NCBI GenBank assembly: GCA_949751835.1
Contig: CATKHK010000147.1
Location: forward strand, 1 to 57,029
Length of the DNA stretch: 57,029 nt
Reading direction: 5' to 3'
DNA from: Blepharisma japonicum
Lineage: Eukaryota > Ciliophora > Heterotrichea > Heterotrichida > Blepharismidae
Shown here: in pieces, positions 9,536 through 20,333 of the stretch
Layout: each line of letters opens with the position of its first letter
Numbering within the stretch: position 1 is the first letter of the stretch
Translations under genes and position numbers: made by a program
The notes under the pieces: model-generated
Database searches by the model: none
The model's input: only the letters and a program-made list of their open reading frames with translations
What the model was told of the DNA's origin: nothing

Positions 9536-11638
9536 TTATTCACTATCATATAATTCTAGAAGATCGCTATTACAAATGCAAAATTCTGCATTAAATCCTA
9601 GTGAGCGTGATGCATCTTCGCATTTTCCTCCATATGAGTCTATTCGATAGATTTGGCTAATTTTCCCTATCATTTTCTGTGATTTATGGATAACAGGAAA
9701 AGTATGTATAGCCTTGTCAGAATCCAACAGACTTATCTCATAAGGAGAAACATAAGTCCAAGCATCAAATATTGCTTCTGATTCATTTATTTCTACCTGA
9801 ATTTTATATATCATTGTGCTCGATTCCGCTTCAGTTGAGGATGCACTATTTATCAACTTCAATGTAACTTTTCTGCACAAAATTCCTTTATCATGAATTT
9901 TTGATGAATAAGAATTTGAATTGATCGTATTTATAACTTCTTCAGCTAATGTCTGAAGAAATTTTGTTTCTGCTTTATCTAATGTCTGCATATCAATATT
10001 TTTCAAATAATATGTGCTGCAAAGCCAAGGAGGTATCCCAGCATCATTACAAGTCCTATTATTTGGGACTTTTTCATTAAATAGGTTAAAATATCGTGAA
10101 TCAGGGTTCAGCGTTTTCCCATATAATTCTCCAGCTAAATAAATAACTGTCCTCCTTAAATCTGGCTTTGTTGTCAGCCTATATGTGTTGTGTTCTAAAG
10201 TATCATAAGAATTTGGGATTCTATCTAATAGCTCTCTTTTAGCTGCCAAAAAGAATACAGGAAGCCTATGCTCTTGCATAGAATTTGGCTTACTTTTAAA
10301 CCCAGCATACCTCATCCCATGGTCTCCTACAATCATAAAGACAATATTATGCGTATTTTCAAATTTTGCAAGTTTTTTTAAATATAATGTCAGGTCTTCA
10401 TCTATTGTTTGGGCATGCTGGCCTGTGATTTCGTGAGCTGCTGTAAAATGATTATAAATCCATAAGTTAGTTTGGCTATACATTTCAGCAAATTGAAGAG
10501 AATAGTCCATTAAATATCAATGAGACATCCGTGGACCTAAGCAGCGAATATTTTTTGTTTTGAATTTGGATGATGAATACCCTGCAAAATCTTTTGCTGC
10601 ACAGTAAAAAGGCTGGACTACATGATCAGCGTCTGGGAATGGCCCTAAAAATGTATTTAATTTATAAGCACACATTTCCATCCCTAGCAAAGTCATGAAA
10701 CCCATCCTTTGTAATTTTTTTCATAAAGCATGCCTCCCTAGCCTACTGTCTGTTAAAGGATAAGACTCAATTGAATTATTTCCCAAAAAAGTTGACTGAT
10801 TTTCTAGAGTACTTGCCCCAATGATATTATGGAATTTAAAATCATAGACTTTTCAATCTTTCCCCATTTCTAGAGAATTTATATATGAAATAGTGGTTGG
10901 GAGTTTTCTGAAAAAATGCCGCCTTGAAAAACTATCCAAAGTGATTGTAGCGATTAACAGAGGCTTTTTATCAATTTTTGATTCAGTTTTAAAGCTTTTC
11001 ATTGTGTCTATTGCATTAGAATATGCTTGTGCATTAAATCTCGGAGTTGTAAAAAACGTATCAAAATGGTCACTTTCAGGATTGCATAATCCCATAATAA
11101 ATTCTGTATGTGGTGCTAATTTCGCGTTCTTTTTTGTATATTTTTTAACATTTCAGTGTTTTTTGCCTAATTTTGGCGACGTATAAAGTTTTGGCTTTGG
11201 TGGGCCTACCAAGAACTTTCCACCGGTGCAGTTTTTAATTTCAAATTTATTATTGCTAAAATTGACTTCAATGTCTTTATTTCTGTCTTCATATAAAGTA
11301 TCACATCTTGGATATTCATATTTTGGAAACAGAGTTTCAGCTTCTTCTATTGTATATCCAAAAGAAGCTGGAATTGCAGGTATTATTTGTTTCATCATTA
11401 GCATTTGGTCTGTATCATTGATTGAAAAAGGCTTTGGAGCAAAAGTTTTTTTAAAATTTTTATTTGATAGAGTGACGTGATTACTAATGTATGTATTTTC
11501 TATTTGAGTATCGAGCTCTGGGATTATTCTGGTAGTTTGGGGACACAAAAGGAGAGAGGCAAGCACATAGAGAAGAAAGATTAAACATGAAGTAAGAACA
11601 GCATGGCATTTTGATATATGTGATAAGAAGGTTGCCAT
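9536..11638 (-). CDS. DUF229 family sulfatase-fold membrane-anchored protein
   Basis: Four standard-code pieces join through four TGA-Trp codons into 700 residues. An N-terminal signal anchor (about 12-32, AVLTSCLIFLLYVLASLLL) is followed by an extracytoplasmic domain. The domain carries DUF229 landmarks of the alkaline phosphatase/sulfatase superfamily: ITLDSFSRRHFFRKLPTT (about 234-250, Asp and Ser/Thr of the metal/nucleophile site), GMEMCAYK, WIYNHFTAAHE and VGDHGMRYAG (about 438-447, metal-binding Asp-His). DUF229 proteins are widespread in animals and protists, with poorly known substrates. Many N-x-S/T sites and paired cysteines in the C-terminal part fit a secretory-pathway protein. 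The start ATG at 11638 precedes the anchor directly. Confidence 0.87.
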
Positions 11639-11887
11639 TTTATAATCATTATCATAGAAATAAATAGATTTAGTATTTTTAAGATAAATTTTTACTATAA
11701 TGAATCACAATTTATATTTAAAATTATTTAATTAAGAATCTTTGAATAAATTTTATTTGTTTCTATAAATCGATATAAAGATTTTAGTCTAAGAGCAACT
11801 TAGTTATAACTGTAAAATTAATTCAACCACGACCCCTGTGTAAATTTAAATAATAATTAATTTCTAATTTCACCATGTATAATTATT

Positions 11888-12364
11888 ATGGGCAAAGAAG
11901 AAGAAAAGAAGGCAGAAGCCAAAAAGCATAAAAAAGTTGATAAAGAAACAAAGAAAAAAGCTGACTCTAAAGCATCAAAGCCTAAAGAAGCAAAACCTAA
12001 AGAAGCAAAAGCGGCAAAGCCAAAGACCCCAGCAAAGTCTTCAAAAAAGCCTGATGAAAAATCCGCTCCTAAACCAACTCAGAAAAAGAAAGCCCCAGAA
12101 AAGCCTACTCAAGAAGAGCCAAAACCCGAAAAAAAATCAAAACCTTCAAAGCAATTTCAAGACGAGGACGGAGTTCCTATACAGCGAAAGCCAGGCCAAA
12201 AATACCCTGAGCCATCCTTAGATGATCCTACAAGAGCATTTTACGAAAGTCTTTACGAGCAAAATCCTAAAAGCTTAATGGCTCAAAAATATTGCTTAGA
12301 CTATGGCCTTTTGCCTGAAGAAGTTGCACAGAAATTGTTAAGCGTATTTAATAAGAAAAAATAA
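11888..12364 (+). CDS. Lysine/alanine/proline-rich basic protein with conserved C-terminal module
   Basis: A 158-residue protein. Residues 1-95 are a low-complexity Lys/Ala/Pro/Glu tail (repeats of KPKEAK and AKPKTPAK) resembling H1-type histone tails. Residues about 100-158 are compositionally normal and look folded: PIQRKPGQKYPEPSLDDPTR, AFYESLYEQNPKSLMAQKY, then CLDYGLLPEEVAQKLL. A nucleic-acid-associated role is plausible from charge, but there is no HMG or winged-helix signature, so it is not called a histone. The stop lies 11 bp from the stop of the convergent TTLL gene. Confidence 0.8.
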   Translation: MGKEEEKKAEAKKHKKVDKETKKKADSKASKPKEAKPKEAKAAKPKTPAKSSKKPDEKSAPKPTQKKKAPEKPTQEEPKPEKKSKPSKQFQDEDGVPIQRKPGQKYPEPSLDDPTRAFYESLYEQNPKSLMAQKYCLDYGLLPEEVAQKLLSVFNKKK

Positions 12365-12375
12365 TTCTAGTTAAT

Positions 12376-14049
12376 TTACACAGTCATTTTCTTAAGTGAT
12401 GTTAAAAACTCCCATTGATTGCAATCTTGCAAAGGCACAACTACAGGAGTTATTAGATTCCCCATACTTTTTATAGGGAAAATCTCATCAAGAGTCAATT
12501 TAAACGCGTCATTTATCATTCTTGGGATCAATTGTTGTAGCAACGGAGAAGAAAGCTCTAAACAAGGGTTTGTATTGCATTCTATAAGCCATGGTTTCAT
12601 AGTAGAATCTAATATAAAATCATAGCCAAAAATTTCAAAACAGAACTGGCGTTGGTTTGTGTTAAGTTTTCCTTTGACTGATCTTAAGCTATGAGTGATT
12701 AATTCTTTTATGCCTGCAATAATCCTCCCTAATGAGTTTTTAGAGTTTGGATATTGATGGTCGAGATATTTATGCAGAAATTCAAAGGAAAGCTGGTTTC
12801 CGTCTTCAAATTTTCCATAGTCTGCACCTTCTTTTTGGATTGCATTATTTGTTAAATGGACGTATTCACTTGTTAATTGGTCGTCTGTCAATGTAAAAGG
12901 AGCTGAAGAAGTGCGGATGTAGCCTTGTGAAAAGAAATAGCAGTCATATTCATGAGTAACAAGAACCCAAACTCGGATATCAAATTTCCTACCATCAATT
13001 AATAGAGGATTTTCTATGTATTTTTGGATTACAAATTTCATTGTAAATTGGGTCTTTTTGGCGAATTTAGGTTTTGTTATGTTTTGTGATGAGGATTGGA
13101 CTTCAGCTAAGAGATTTTTTAGTGTGGAAACATCATTAAATATGTGGATGCCTCTGCCTCTGTTGAAGCCTGAAGGCTTCAAAAGCCAAAGGTTTTTGCT
13201 GCCACTTTGGCAGATACTTTTAAAGTACCCTATAAATTTGCTCATTTGTGTTGTGAAATCTTTTGATTCCATGTTTAAAGGAAAAGTAACTGGCATCAGC
13301 TTTGTGATGTCCATTGATTTTAGTTTGCAATAAGATACCATATTGCTATATAAAAGCATTTTATTACTAAGCTGTGCATGATACTCAAAATGATTGACCA
13401 CTTGAGTTGGCAAGTAAGGCATAAGCCTATCAAAACGAATTTTTGCTGATGTTGGGTGCCATATAAAATGAAGATTCGTGCGCCCATTTTCTGCTTCTAC
13501 CCAATTCGCCCTGAGCCCAAGAATAGTTTGAATTAATGATGAGTTATTTCCTTTGAATATAAGAAATCTATATTCTGACTCAGAATTTTCACGATATGTC
13601 ATATCTTGATAAGGCGACACAATTTCTCTAACACTATCAGGCACTGAAGCACTTCGGTTTTTTTGCTGATTTTGGAGTCCAATTCCTGTTGCCATTAATG
13701 CTCTTTCTGAGAAATTTTCTGTCTTCTTTCTGATTTTCAGGATTGATGGGTTGCCAAAACCTCCTGTCATGTTCAGTTTTTTGGATGGCAACTTGGCACT
13801 TCGAGGACTTTGGATCATGCGCAAGGATGGCTTGCAGACACAAAATTGGTTGGAATGCATTAAAATTGCTTGTGAAGGCTTGGGAAATTTTATTTTTTTG
13901 CAATCTTCGCAAATAAATGCTGAGCTGGATCGCAATGGATCAGATCCTTTTGGACTCGCTTCTAGCTCTTTTTCCTTGTTTTTGGCTTTGATCATTTCAA
14001 TGATGGATTTATGAGCGATTAATCGAGAACTTGGCTTATTCTTCATCAT
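12376..14049 (-). CDS. Tubulin tyrosine ligase-like (TTLL) protein
   Basis: A 557-residue protein with a TTL domain from about residue 155 onward. ATP-grasp motifs are clear: NLWLLKPSGFNRGRGIHIF (nucleotide-binding loop), FVIQKYIENPLLIDGRKFD with IRVWVLV, SEYVHLTNNAIQK, and FEIFGYDFILDSTMKPWLIE with CNTNPCLE (metal ligands Glu and Asn). TTLL enzymes add tyrosine, glutamate or glycine to tubulin tails and are strongly expanded in ciliates. Motifs alone do not say which amino acid is added here. The N-terminal 150 residues are basic and unique. All Trp codons are TGG. The first Met of a double start (MMKN) was used. Confidence 0.93.
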   Translation of the reverse strand: MMKNKPSSRLIAHKSIIEMIKAKNKEKELEASPKGSDPLRSSSAFICEDCKKIKFPKPSQAILMHSNQFCVCKPSLRMIQSPRSAKLPSKKLNMTGGFGNPSILKIRKKTENFSERALMATGIGLQNQQKNRSASVPDSVREIVSPYQDMTYRENSESEYRFLIFKGNNSSLIQTILGLRANWVEAENGRTNLHFIWHPTSAKIRFDRLMPYLPTQVVNHFEYHAQLSNKMLLYSNMVSYCKLKSMDITKLMPVTFPLNMESKDFTTQMSKFIGYFKSICQSGSKNLWLLKPSGFNRGRGIHIFNDVSTLKNLLAEVQSSSQNITKPKFAKKTQFTMKFVIQKYIENPLLIDGRKFDIRVWVLVTHEYDCYFFSQGYIRTSSAPFTLTDDQLTSEYVHLTNNAIQKEGADYGKFEDGNQLSFEFLHKYLDHQYPNSKNSLGRIIAGIKELITHSLRSVKGKLNTNQRQFCFEIFGYDFILDSTMKPWLIECNTNPCLELSSPLLQQLIPRMINDAFKLTLDEIFPIKSMGNLITPVVVPLQDCNQWEFLTSLKKMTV

Positions 14050-14512
14050 TATTTTATGCTTTCAATAAATGCCATTTAATTCAAAATATTTAGAGGAAAA
14101 GATGCAATGGACAGTTGTGATTTTATTTATTAATATTTTTTATTTTTGAGTGGTTTGGCTTGCATAATTTGTGCACTCGTATTCTTTCTTATTGAGTAGT
14201 CATAATTATTGAATTAACTTGAATTATACATAAATTTGGAGAAGTATTGGCTTATATAACTAGTTCCTAATAGGGGCAATAAGAGTATATAAGCATAAAT
14301 ACCTTTATTAATTTAATTTTGAAAATTTAAATTTCTCTTATAATTCCAAGTTTGTCTTTATCATTGTATGCTGCATAAATTTATGACAAACATAATGACT
14401 TTTCATTTATTTTCGTTAATTATTTGTTTTTTCTTCAACCAGTAAATTCTTCCTCATAATTCGCTTCTAATTTTATGCTAGTTTTAATTCATCAACCATA
14501 ACAATACAATAA
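14050..14512. other. Divergent intergenic region
   Basis: About 460 bp between the divergent TTLL and repeat-protein genes. It is AT-rich, with no frame of note and no recognised motif beyond A/T tracts. It is one of the few normal-length promoters in this block. Confidence 0.5.
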
Positions 14513-17500
14513 ATGTCAGGTATAACCTTAAGATCAAACGACTCTCAAATACCCATCCTTTTGGACCGCCTACAAGAGATCTCTCAGTCTCTTGAACGAC
14601 CCCCTAACAAGAGAAGTTCTTTTAGAGCAGACCCAGAATCCATCATGGAAGATTATCTTGCAGATGTTTCAGATGCGCGTAAAAAAGCCCAAGAAGCTAT
14701 TAAACTTGCCAGAAAATTCCACAAGGCTTATCAAAAATCATCCGCTCATAGTAAAGAATTTTTCAGAAAAGGCGAAGAACTACAAGAGAAAATTGAAGAA
14801 ATGGAATCCCAGATCAGGGACCAACAAAGCGAGTTGATTTCTCGTGAGCAGCGCTGTGATGGGTTAACCAGTGAAATTGCTGATTTAGAAAAACTATTTA
14901 AAAACACAATAAGCGAGAATTCCCAGTTGAAAAGAGAAATTAATAGCTTAAAGAGGGAAATTACACAAAAAGAGCAAGAAATCAAAAAGCAGCCCAAAAA
15001 AAGTCCTAAAAATGAAAATAATGATAGAGAAAAAGACAGAGCTCTCCAAAATGAGATCGCAATTCTAACAGGAGAGTTAAAACGGAATGTTGAAGAAATT
15101 GAAGATCTCCACTTCAAGTTAAAAGAAGTTACCAATTTATTACAGATAGAAAAAAGTACCAGCGATAGACTAAGGAATTTCATAACACAGATTAAAAACG
15201 AAAACCTTGAGCATGGAAAAGAAATCGAAGAGTTGAAAATAGAAAAAAGTATGATGGAAGAAAGAATATTGAGCTTAAAAAATGAGCTGCTACAAATGAA
15301 AACTTATAATGAGCAGCTTGAAAGAGAATATGACAACCAAAGGAGAAGAGCAACACTAACTGAAATGCCGAAAGAGTTAAATAAAACTGTAAAAATGGTT
15401 ATAAAGGAAGAGCATAAAGAAGAAAGTGACAAAGAAAGTGATAGTGTTGTTAGTGATGAGAGTGATGAAAGCGATGAAAGCGATGAGAGTGAGAAAGAAG
15501 AAAATGGAGGATTTGCCTTAGAAATAGAAGAAGGATATCATGATCAAATTAACAGATCTGAAGCAAGAGCAAAAACTGCACCCGCTCCTGTAGAAGAAAC
15601 TTTAGGAGATTATTTAGGAGAAGAGGAGGAAGAATCCAATTCAAGTGAAAATCCATATTTCATGGTATCATCACCTACATCCAAATTCAGCATAAATGGC
15701 GACTCGTCGCCAAAGGAGAATAAAGTCTTTTTCTTAAGCTCTCCAAAAGCAAACTATGATTTACAATACCCATCTTTTCAGTTTGATAGTAACAATGGTA
15801 AAAAAATTTGTCACTGTGAAGATGTTGCGATAAGCGCGAAACCAGTTGAGGTTAAAAATAAAGAAATCTGCATAATTAAGAGCGAAATTTTGATATTTCC
15901 AAAGCCAAAAGCACAAAAACATATAGCTCAGTGTGAAGGAATTTTAATTGAAAAAATTCAAAAGCCAAAATTGATATTGGAGAATAATGAAAAGATTTTA
16001 ATAAAGCCTAAGGAAAAGCCTATGCTGAATCTGAATAAAATAGAAAAAATATCAATATTGCCTAAGGAAAAGCCAAAGCTGCAAATGAAAATTATAGAAA
16101 ATATAGTGGTTTTGCCTAAAGAAAAGCCGATACTAGAGCTAAAAATGGCAGAAAAATTAATAATTTTACCTAAGGAAAAACCAAAACTAGAGCTAAAGAA
16201 TGCAGACAAGCTTATTATTTTGCCAAAGGAGAAAGCCAAATTGCAACTAAAACACATTGAAAATCTAATAATTTTCCCAAAGGAAAAAGCTAAATTAGAG
16301 CTAAAACTTATACAGAAACTCATGATTTTGCCCAAGGAAAAATCCAAGCTCGAACTAAAAATAAATGACAAAATCCTTATAATTCCAATTGAGAAGCCCA
16401 AACTGGTTACAGAAAATTTCAAAACTTTGATACCTCCACTTCCTAAGCCAAAGTTACAGATGAATCAAGTAGCAAACTGACTCATTTTTGAAAAATTAAA
16501 ACCCAAAAAATCACTTATAAATTGTGGACACATTTTTGTAAGCCCTCAGCAAAAAATCGAAGTGGAGCAACACATTTCAGATAAGCCGACAATTACATTA
16601 CAGTCAATATCAATTTTTTCTCTATCAATTTCAAAGCAGCTTAAAAAACCCCTTACAATTAGCTCAATGAATTCATTATCATTTTACAATCAAAAATTGC
16701 CAAACAATTGACTTATAGTCAAAGAAAAATTAATATCAATTCCATCAAGCAAACAGAAGTTGGAACTGCAAAATATTCAAAAACTAAAAATTTGATCACT
16801 TCCTAAGCTTTCTTGCAGCAAGAGCTGTGATATACATATTCTGGAAACTAAAAATTTCCAGTTAGAAGTCCAAAGTATCCAAAATTTAAAAATTTATTCA
16901 CCTCCGAAGTTTTCTTGCAGCAAGAATGAGCATATAAACATCTTGGAAACCAAAAAACCTCAATTGGAGCTTCAAAATGTCCAAAAATTACAAATTTCTT
17001 CCCATCCTAAACTCTCTTACAGTAAGAACAGTCATATAAATATATTGCAAACTAAGAAAACCGAAATAAAGCCTAGCCTTTCTATATGTTCAACAAGTAT
17101 TTTCCAAGATCAGCATATTTCTATTCTGTGTTCAAAGACTTCATTAGAGGTCCAAAATGTTCAAAACACAAAATTGGGTTTAAATTCTTTTCTTTCATCC
17201 TCAACTCATCATCCAATTAACATTGTTTCTCCAAAGCCTAAGCACCAAATTTTCCAAAAGCCAGTAAAGGTAGCTCATCCTCTTCAAGCATTTAGCTTTT
17301 GCTATTTAGAAAGCATTTTTATTCGTTCCAAAAATAATTTGTCTGATAACTCTAGTATAAATTCAGACGACACAACTTCTTCAAGGAGATCTCGGCTTAA
17401 TGTTCCTCAATCAAGAGACCCAATTAAAGAATTTTTTATTTTTGTAAATTTCATGTAGACTTGTCAAGCTGCAAAACTAAATAGCAAATATAAAGATCGA

Positions 17501-17617
17501 CTGGGAAGAGTTCCTGTTAACTCATTATATAGTAAAGTGCTGGAAGAAGGAATTCCATTTAATAAATGGCATGACTATGTTCAAGAGGAATTACATAAAG
17601 AGTTTGGAAAATGCTAA
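14513..17617 (+). CDS. Large coiled-coil protein with 18-residue repeats, one 15-nt intron
   Basis: Reading three TGA as Trp (VAN-W-LIF, PNN-W-LIV, LKI-W-SLP) and removing a 15-nt intron (17444-17458) gives 1029 residues. Order: N-terminal helical region, coiled coil about 75-290, acidic Ser/Asp/Glu tract about 300-340 (repeats of SDESDE), linker, then an array of about nine 18-residue repeats of the form L-P-K-E-K-P-K-L-E-L-K-x-x-E-K-L-I-I (about 460-640). A second, longer imperfect repeat (about 37 residues, with LSCSK and ILETK) fills about 740-860. The C-terminus after the intron (DRLGRVPVNSLYSKVLEEG) is compositionally normal. I know no family with this architecture. The alternating hydrophobic pattern suggests beta strands or an extended fibre, so a cytoskeletal or cortical role is a guess. 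Confidence 0.8.
15900..16450 (+). repeat. 54-bp in-frame tandem repeat (18 residues)
   Basis: Within the large coiled-coil gene about nine to ten copies of a 54-bp unit encode the consensus LPKEKPKLELKxxEKLII. The PKEKxKL core is nearly invariant, while the xxEKLII half varies. Copies at both ends are more degraded, as expected for growth from the centre of the array. Confidence 0.85.
17444..17458 (+). other. 15-nt intron
   Basis: GTAAATTTCATGTAG has GT and AG ends, contains an in-frame TAG if retained, and its removal (phase 0) extends the protein by 52 sensible codons to TAA at 17615-17617. This is the size known for heterotrich ciliates. Confidence 0.85.
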
Positions 17618-17639
17618 ATTTTTATTATATTCATAATTT

Positions 17640-17720
17640 ATTAACTATTAAGGTATAGAAAAGAACTTATTTAATAAATGGTATGACTGCATAAAAAGCT
17701 TAGGAAATGCGAATTTTTAA
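17640..17720 (+). pseudogene. Decayed duplicate of the preceding gene's 3' end
   Basis: Shortly after the stop of the repeat-protein gene, the sequence reading NLFNKWYDCIKSLGNANF repeats its final codons (PFNKWHDYVQEELHKEFGK) in degenerate form. It suggests a local tandem duplication of the last exon, now non-coding. Confidence 0.5.
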
Positions 17721-17753
17721 TTATATTTAATTTATGATATAATTTTTTGTAGA

Positions 17754-18596
17754 ATGGATCCTAATAGGCAAGCTGTTAACAGTTATAACGATTTTAGAAG
17801 TCCTTTAGAAGCAATTGAGGAAGCGTCTAGGCAAAACCAAGGTCAAAATCCAGGATCTTTTTATTTTGAGTTTACACCAATCATTGGCAGAGATAGGGCA
17901 GGACATTTAGAATTTACCCAAGCAAATGCAAGATGGGCTGCAGAAAGTTCAGAAGAAGCGATAAATAGACAAAATGTTCAAGCAGCAGCTATAGTAGAAA
18001 GAAGCAATAATGAACTAAAGCAAAAGGTCATAATCTGCAGATTGAACACAGAAAGACAGGTAGAGCTATTGAAAGACCAGTATGAATTGCAAATACATGA
18101 GCTTGATAAAAGCCAAGAAATGCAGCAAGCTTGAATAGAATTTCAGCATGATATGGAGCAAGCACAGCAGAACAGTGAATTGGAAATGTATAGAGAAGAT
18201 GTAGCAAATCAAATTGCTACCCTTAATTACCATTTAGAATTAGAAAATCAGAAAATGATCTCAATACACGAAAATGAAGAAATCAGGCTTAAGCATGAAA
18301 TATTAAGAATTGAAGAAAACTCCAAAAAGGAGATAAATCAATTAAAATTGCTGAATTCAAGAGAAATCGCACTAAGCGAATGTGAAAGAGATAGGATCAT
18401 CGCTGACTATAGACAAAAAGCAGAAATTGAAACCCAAAAAATAAAATCTGAGGCTCAAATAGAAATGGAAAGAATGACATGTGAAGCTCAAGTAAAAATT
18501 GCTAAAATTTGGAAAAAGGTTAGAATGCTTGAGATAGGGTTAAATTTGGTATCAAATGTGGGATCATTAATGACAGCTTCAAAAATGCTTGGCTAA
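17754..18596 (+). CDS. Coiled-coil protein, array family A
   Basis: A 280-residue frame with one TGA-Trp (MQQA-W-IEF). A non-helical N-terminus of about 60 residues (MDPNRQAVNSYNDF, FYFEFTPIIGRDR) is followed by an almost uninterrupted Glu/Lys/Gln/Ile-rich coiled coil to about residue 255, and a short hydrophobic tail (LEIGLNLVSNVGSLMTASK). The start shares a leader (TTTTTTGTAGAATGGATCC) with the neighbouring family B gene, and both proteins begin MDP(N/D)R, so A and B are probably old paralogues. No function is recognised. Confidence 0.75.
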
Positions 18597-18720
18597 TACT
18601 AGCCTGCTCAGTACAAACTCATTAATTTATTTTTGCCTTTCATAGTAAATAATGAAATTTTATCCTTTTATTTTTTATCTGCTGGTTTTATTTAATAAAG
18701 AGAATTTGTAGAATCACAAA

Positions 18721-19488
18721 ATGGATCCCGACAGAAACCCTCCAAATCAAAACCCTCAATGTAATTACAACCTGCAGCCCTATAATAATTATGAATACCA
18801 AGTCCCTTATATTCCTCGCCCAGCCTATGAAAATTTCATGTCTGCCAACCAAATTCCTGCTATTGATCCTTACTTTGGAGTCGAAAATCAAGAGATTGAT
18901 GAGCGAAACATAAGACTCTTTGAGCTCGCTCATGAAAGATCTAAATATTTCCACGATGAAAGGATGGCATGGATAACATCCAGTGCCCAGGACTATCAAA
19001 ACCAGCTAAGCTATCACAAAGAATTAGGCATAGCAAGCATAAATGCCGGTGTTGAGCGCCACAAAGAAGATGGGAGAAGGAAAACCGAGAAGCAAAAATA
19101 CAAGGCCGACCTAGAAATTCAAAGAATGAGTAATGAAACGGAACAGAAAAGACTCCAGATGGAAGAAGAAACCAAAAGAATTATCAGCAACAATAATAAA
19201 GAAATTAAAAAGGACAAAAGAGATACAGAAAGGTATATTGAAAATTCCAAGCTGGAATGTAGTAAATTTATTCAGAAATCGCAGGATGAAACTCTAATTT
19301 CAACTGAAAGAATTAAATCTAATGGCCTAATAGAGTGTGAAAAGTATAAGTATATGGCAAAAAAGAGAGAACTGGAAATTAATAGAGATATCGCATTATT
19401 GAATCAAATTCCAGGATATTTAGACAAAGGCACGGATATCTTAAAAAATGTCGTGGGCCTATTTCCTGCTGGTAAAGGGAATAATTAA
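18721..19488 (+). CDS. Coiled-coil protein, array family B (only intact copy)
   Basis: A 255-residue protein: an Asn/Pro/Tyr-rich N-terminus of about 50 residues (MDPDRNPPNQNPQ, YIPRPAYENF), a short conserved block (DPYFGVENQEIDERNIRLFE), then a charged coiled coil (about 85-230) with an LGIASINAGVERHKED core, and a C-terminal hydrophobic piece (IPGYLDKGTDILKNVVGLF) that could contact membrane. Decayed relatives lie at 26097 and 29649. Unlike them it has no stop or frameshift. The role is unknown. Confidence 0.8.
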   Translation: MDPDRNPPNQNPQCNYNLQPYNNYEYQVPYIPRPAYENFMSANQIPAIDPYFGVENQEIDERNIRLFELAHERSKYFHDERMAWITSSAQDYQNQLSYHKELGIASINAGVERHKEDGRRKTEKQKYKADLEIQRMSNETEQKRLQMEEETKRIISNNNKEIKKDKRDTERYIENSKLECSKFIQKSQDETLISTERIKSNGLIECEKYKYMAKKRELEINRDIALLNQIPGYLDKGTDILKNVVGLFPAGKGNN

Positions 19489-19631
19489 TCAAGATTCTCT
19501 AATTTTTTGATGGGAAAGAGTTCTGAAATTTTGCTAAAAATAAGCAGATTGCAAGCTTTTTAAGCGCGTCAAAAAAACATTAATTTAGCTGAAAAAAATG
19601 CCTGTGAACCAAGGACTTTGTCAATGAATTA

Positions 19632-20318
19632 TTATATATATCTCTTTAGCCATTAAGGATATATTAATAATTGCTCTCTTCCTCGATTTTTTTATTTTTT
19701 CTTCTTACTCTCTTCTGATTTTCTCCATCTATTCAGCCTCTCTTTTTGTATTAATTCCAATTCTTTTTCATAATACTTTCATTTTCTGCGACTCTGTAGC
19801 AAACTTGTTTTAAGATTTTAATATACTCTTTTTTCCCTAATCTTGCTTTATTCTTTCCTCTTTACCCTTCTGCAGACTCTCTACATGCTCTCCATCCTTT
19901 TTTTCTTTTTTCTTTTTCCTTTTGAATTCTTCTTTCTTTAACCGGCAGTTTATCCATTTCTCTCTTGAACTTTATTTCGCTTGTTCATCTCTGCTCCTTG
20001 GTTTTTTAATAGCTTCTTTACCATCATTTTCTGCTTTTTCAAGACTTCTTCGTATAGTCTTATCATTCCGCCTTTTAACCTCTTCTGTGCTTTGCGAAGT
20101 CTATCATTTTTTCTCTCTGCTCATTATCAATTTATTCTTTTGATTTACAATTCTCACTCTCTGCATCTCTAATCTTTCCCTATGGAATTCTTTCATGCAC
20201 TTCAGGTTTACACTACATTCTTCTTCCATATGTTTAAGAATCTCTTCTTTGTTGATAAAGACAACTGATTTTTTCATGACGTGGTGATAATTTCCTGTAT
20301 AAAATATTCGCAGCTCAT
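19632..20318 (-). pseudogene. Decayed family C coiled-coil gene
   Basis: The minus strand aligns through its whole length with the intact family C gene at 30588-31280, from the start region (15 bp from the family D start) to the terminal ETPER-like stop context (TTAGCCATTAAGG versus TTAGCCATTCAGG). It carries many TAA/TAG stops and frameshifts. Its head-to-head position with D is kept, showing that the C/D pair was duplicated as one piece. Confidence 0.75.
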
Positions 20319-20333
20319 TATAATTCTATAAAA

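Noticed and set aside
15958-16422. 154-codon minus-strand Phe/Ser-rich frame
   Set aside because: It mirrors the 54-bp repeats of the opposite strand and is a periodic shadow.
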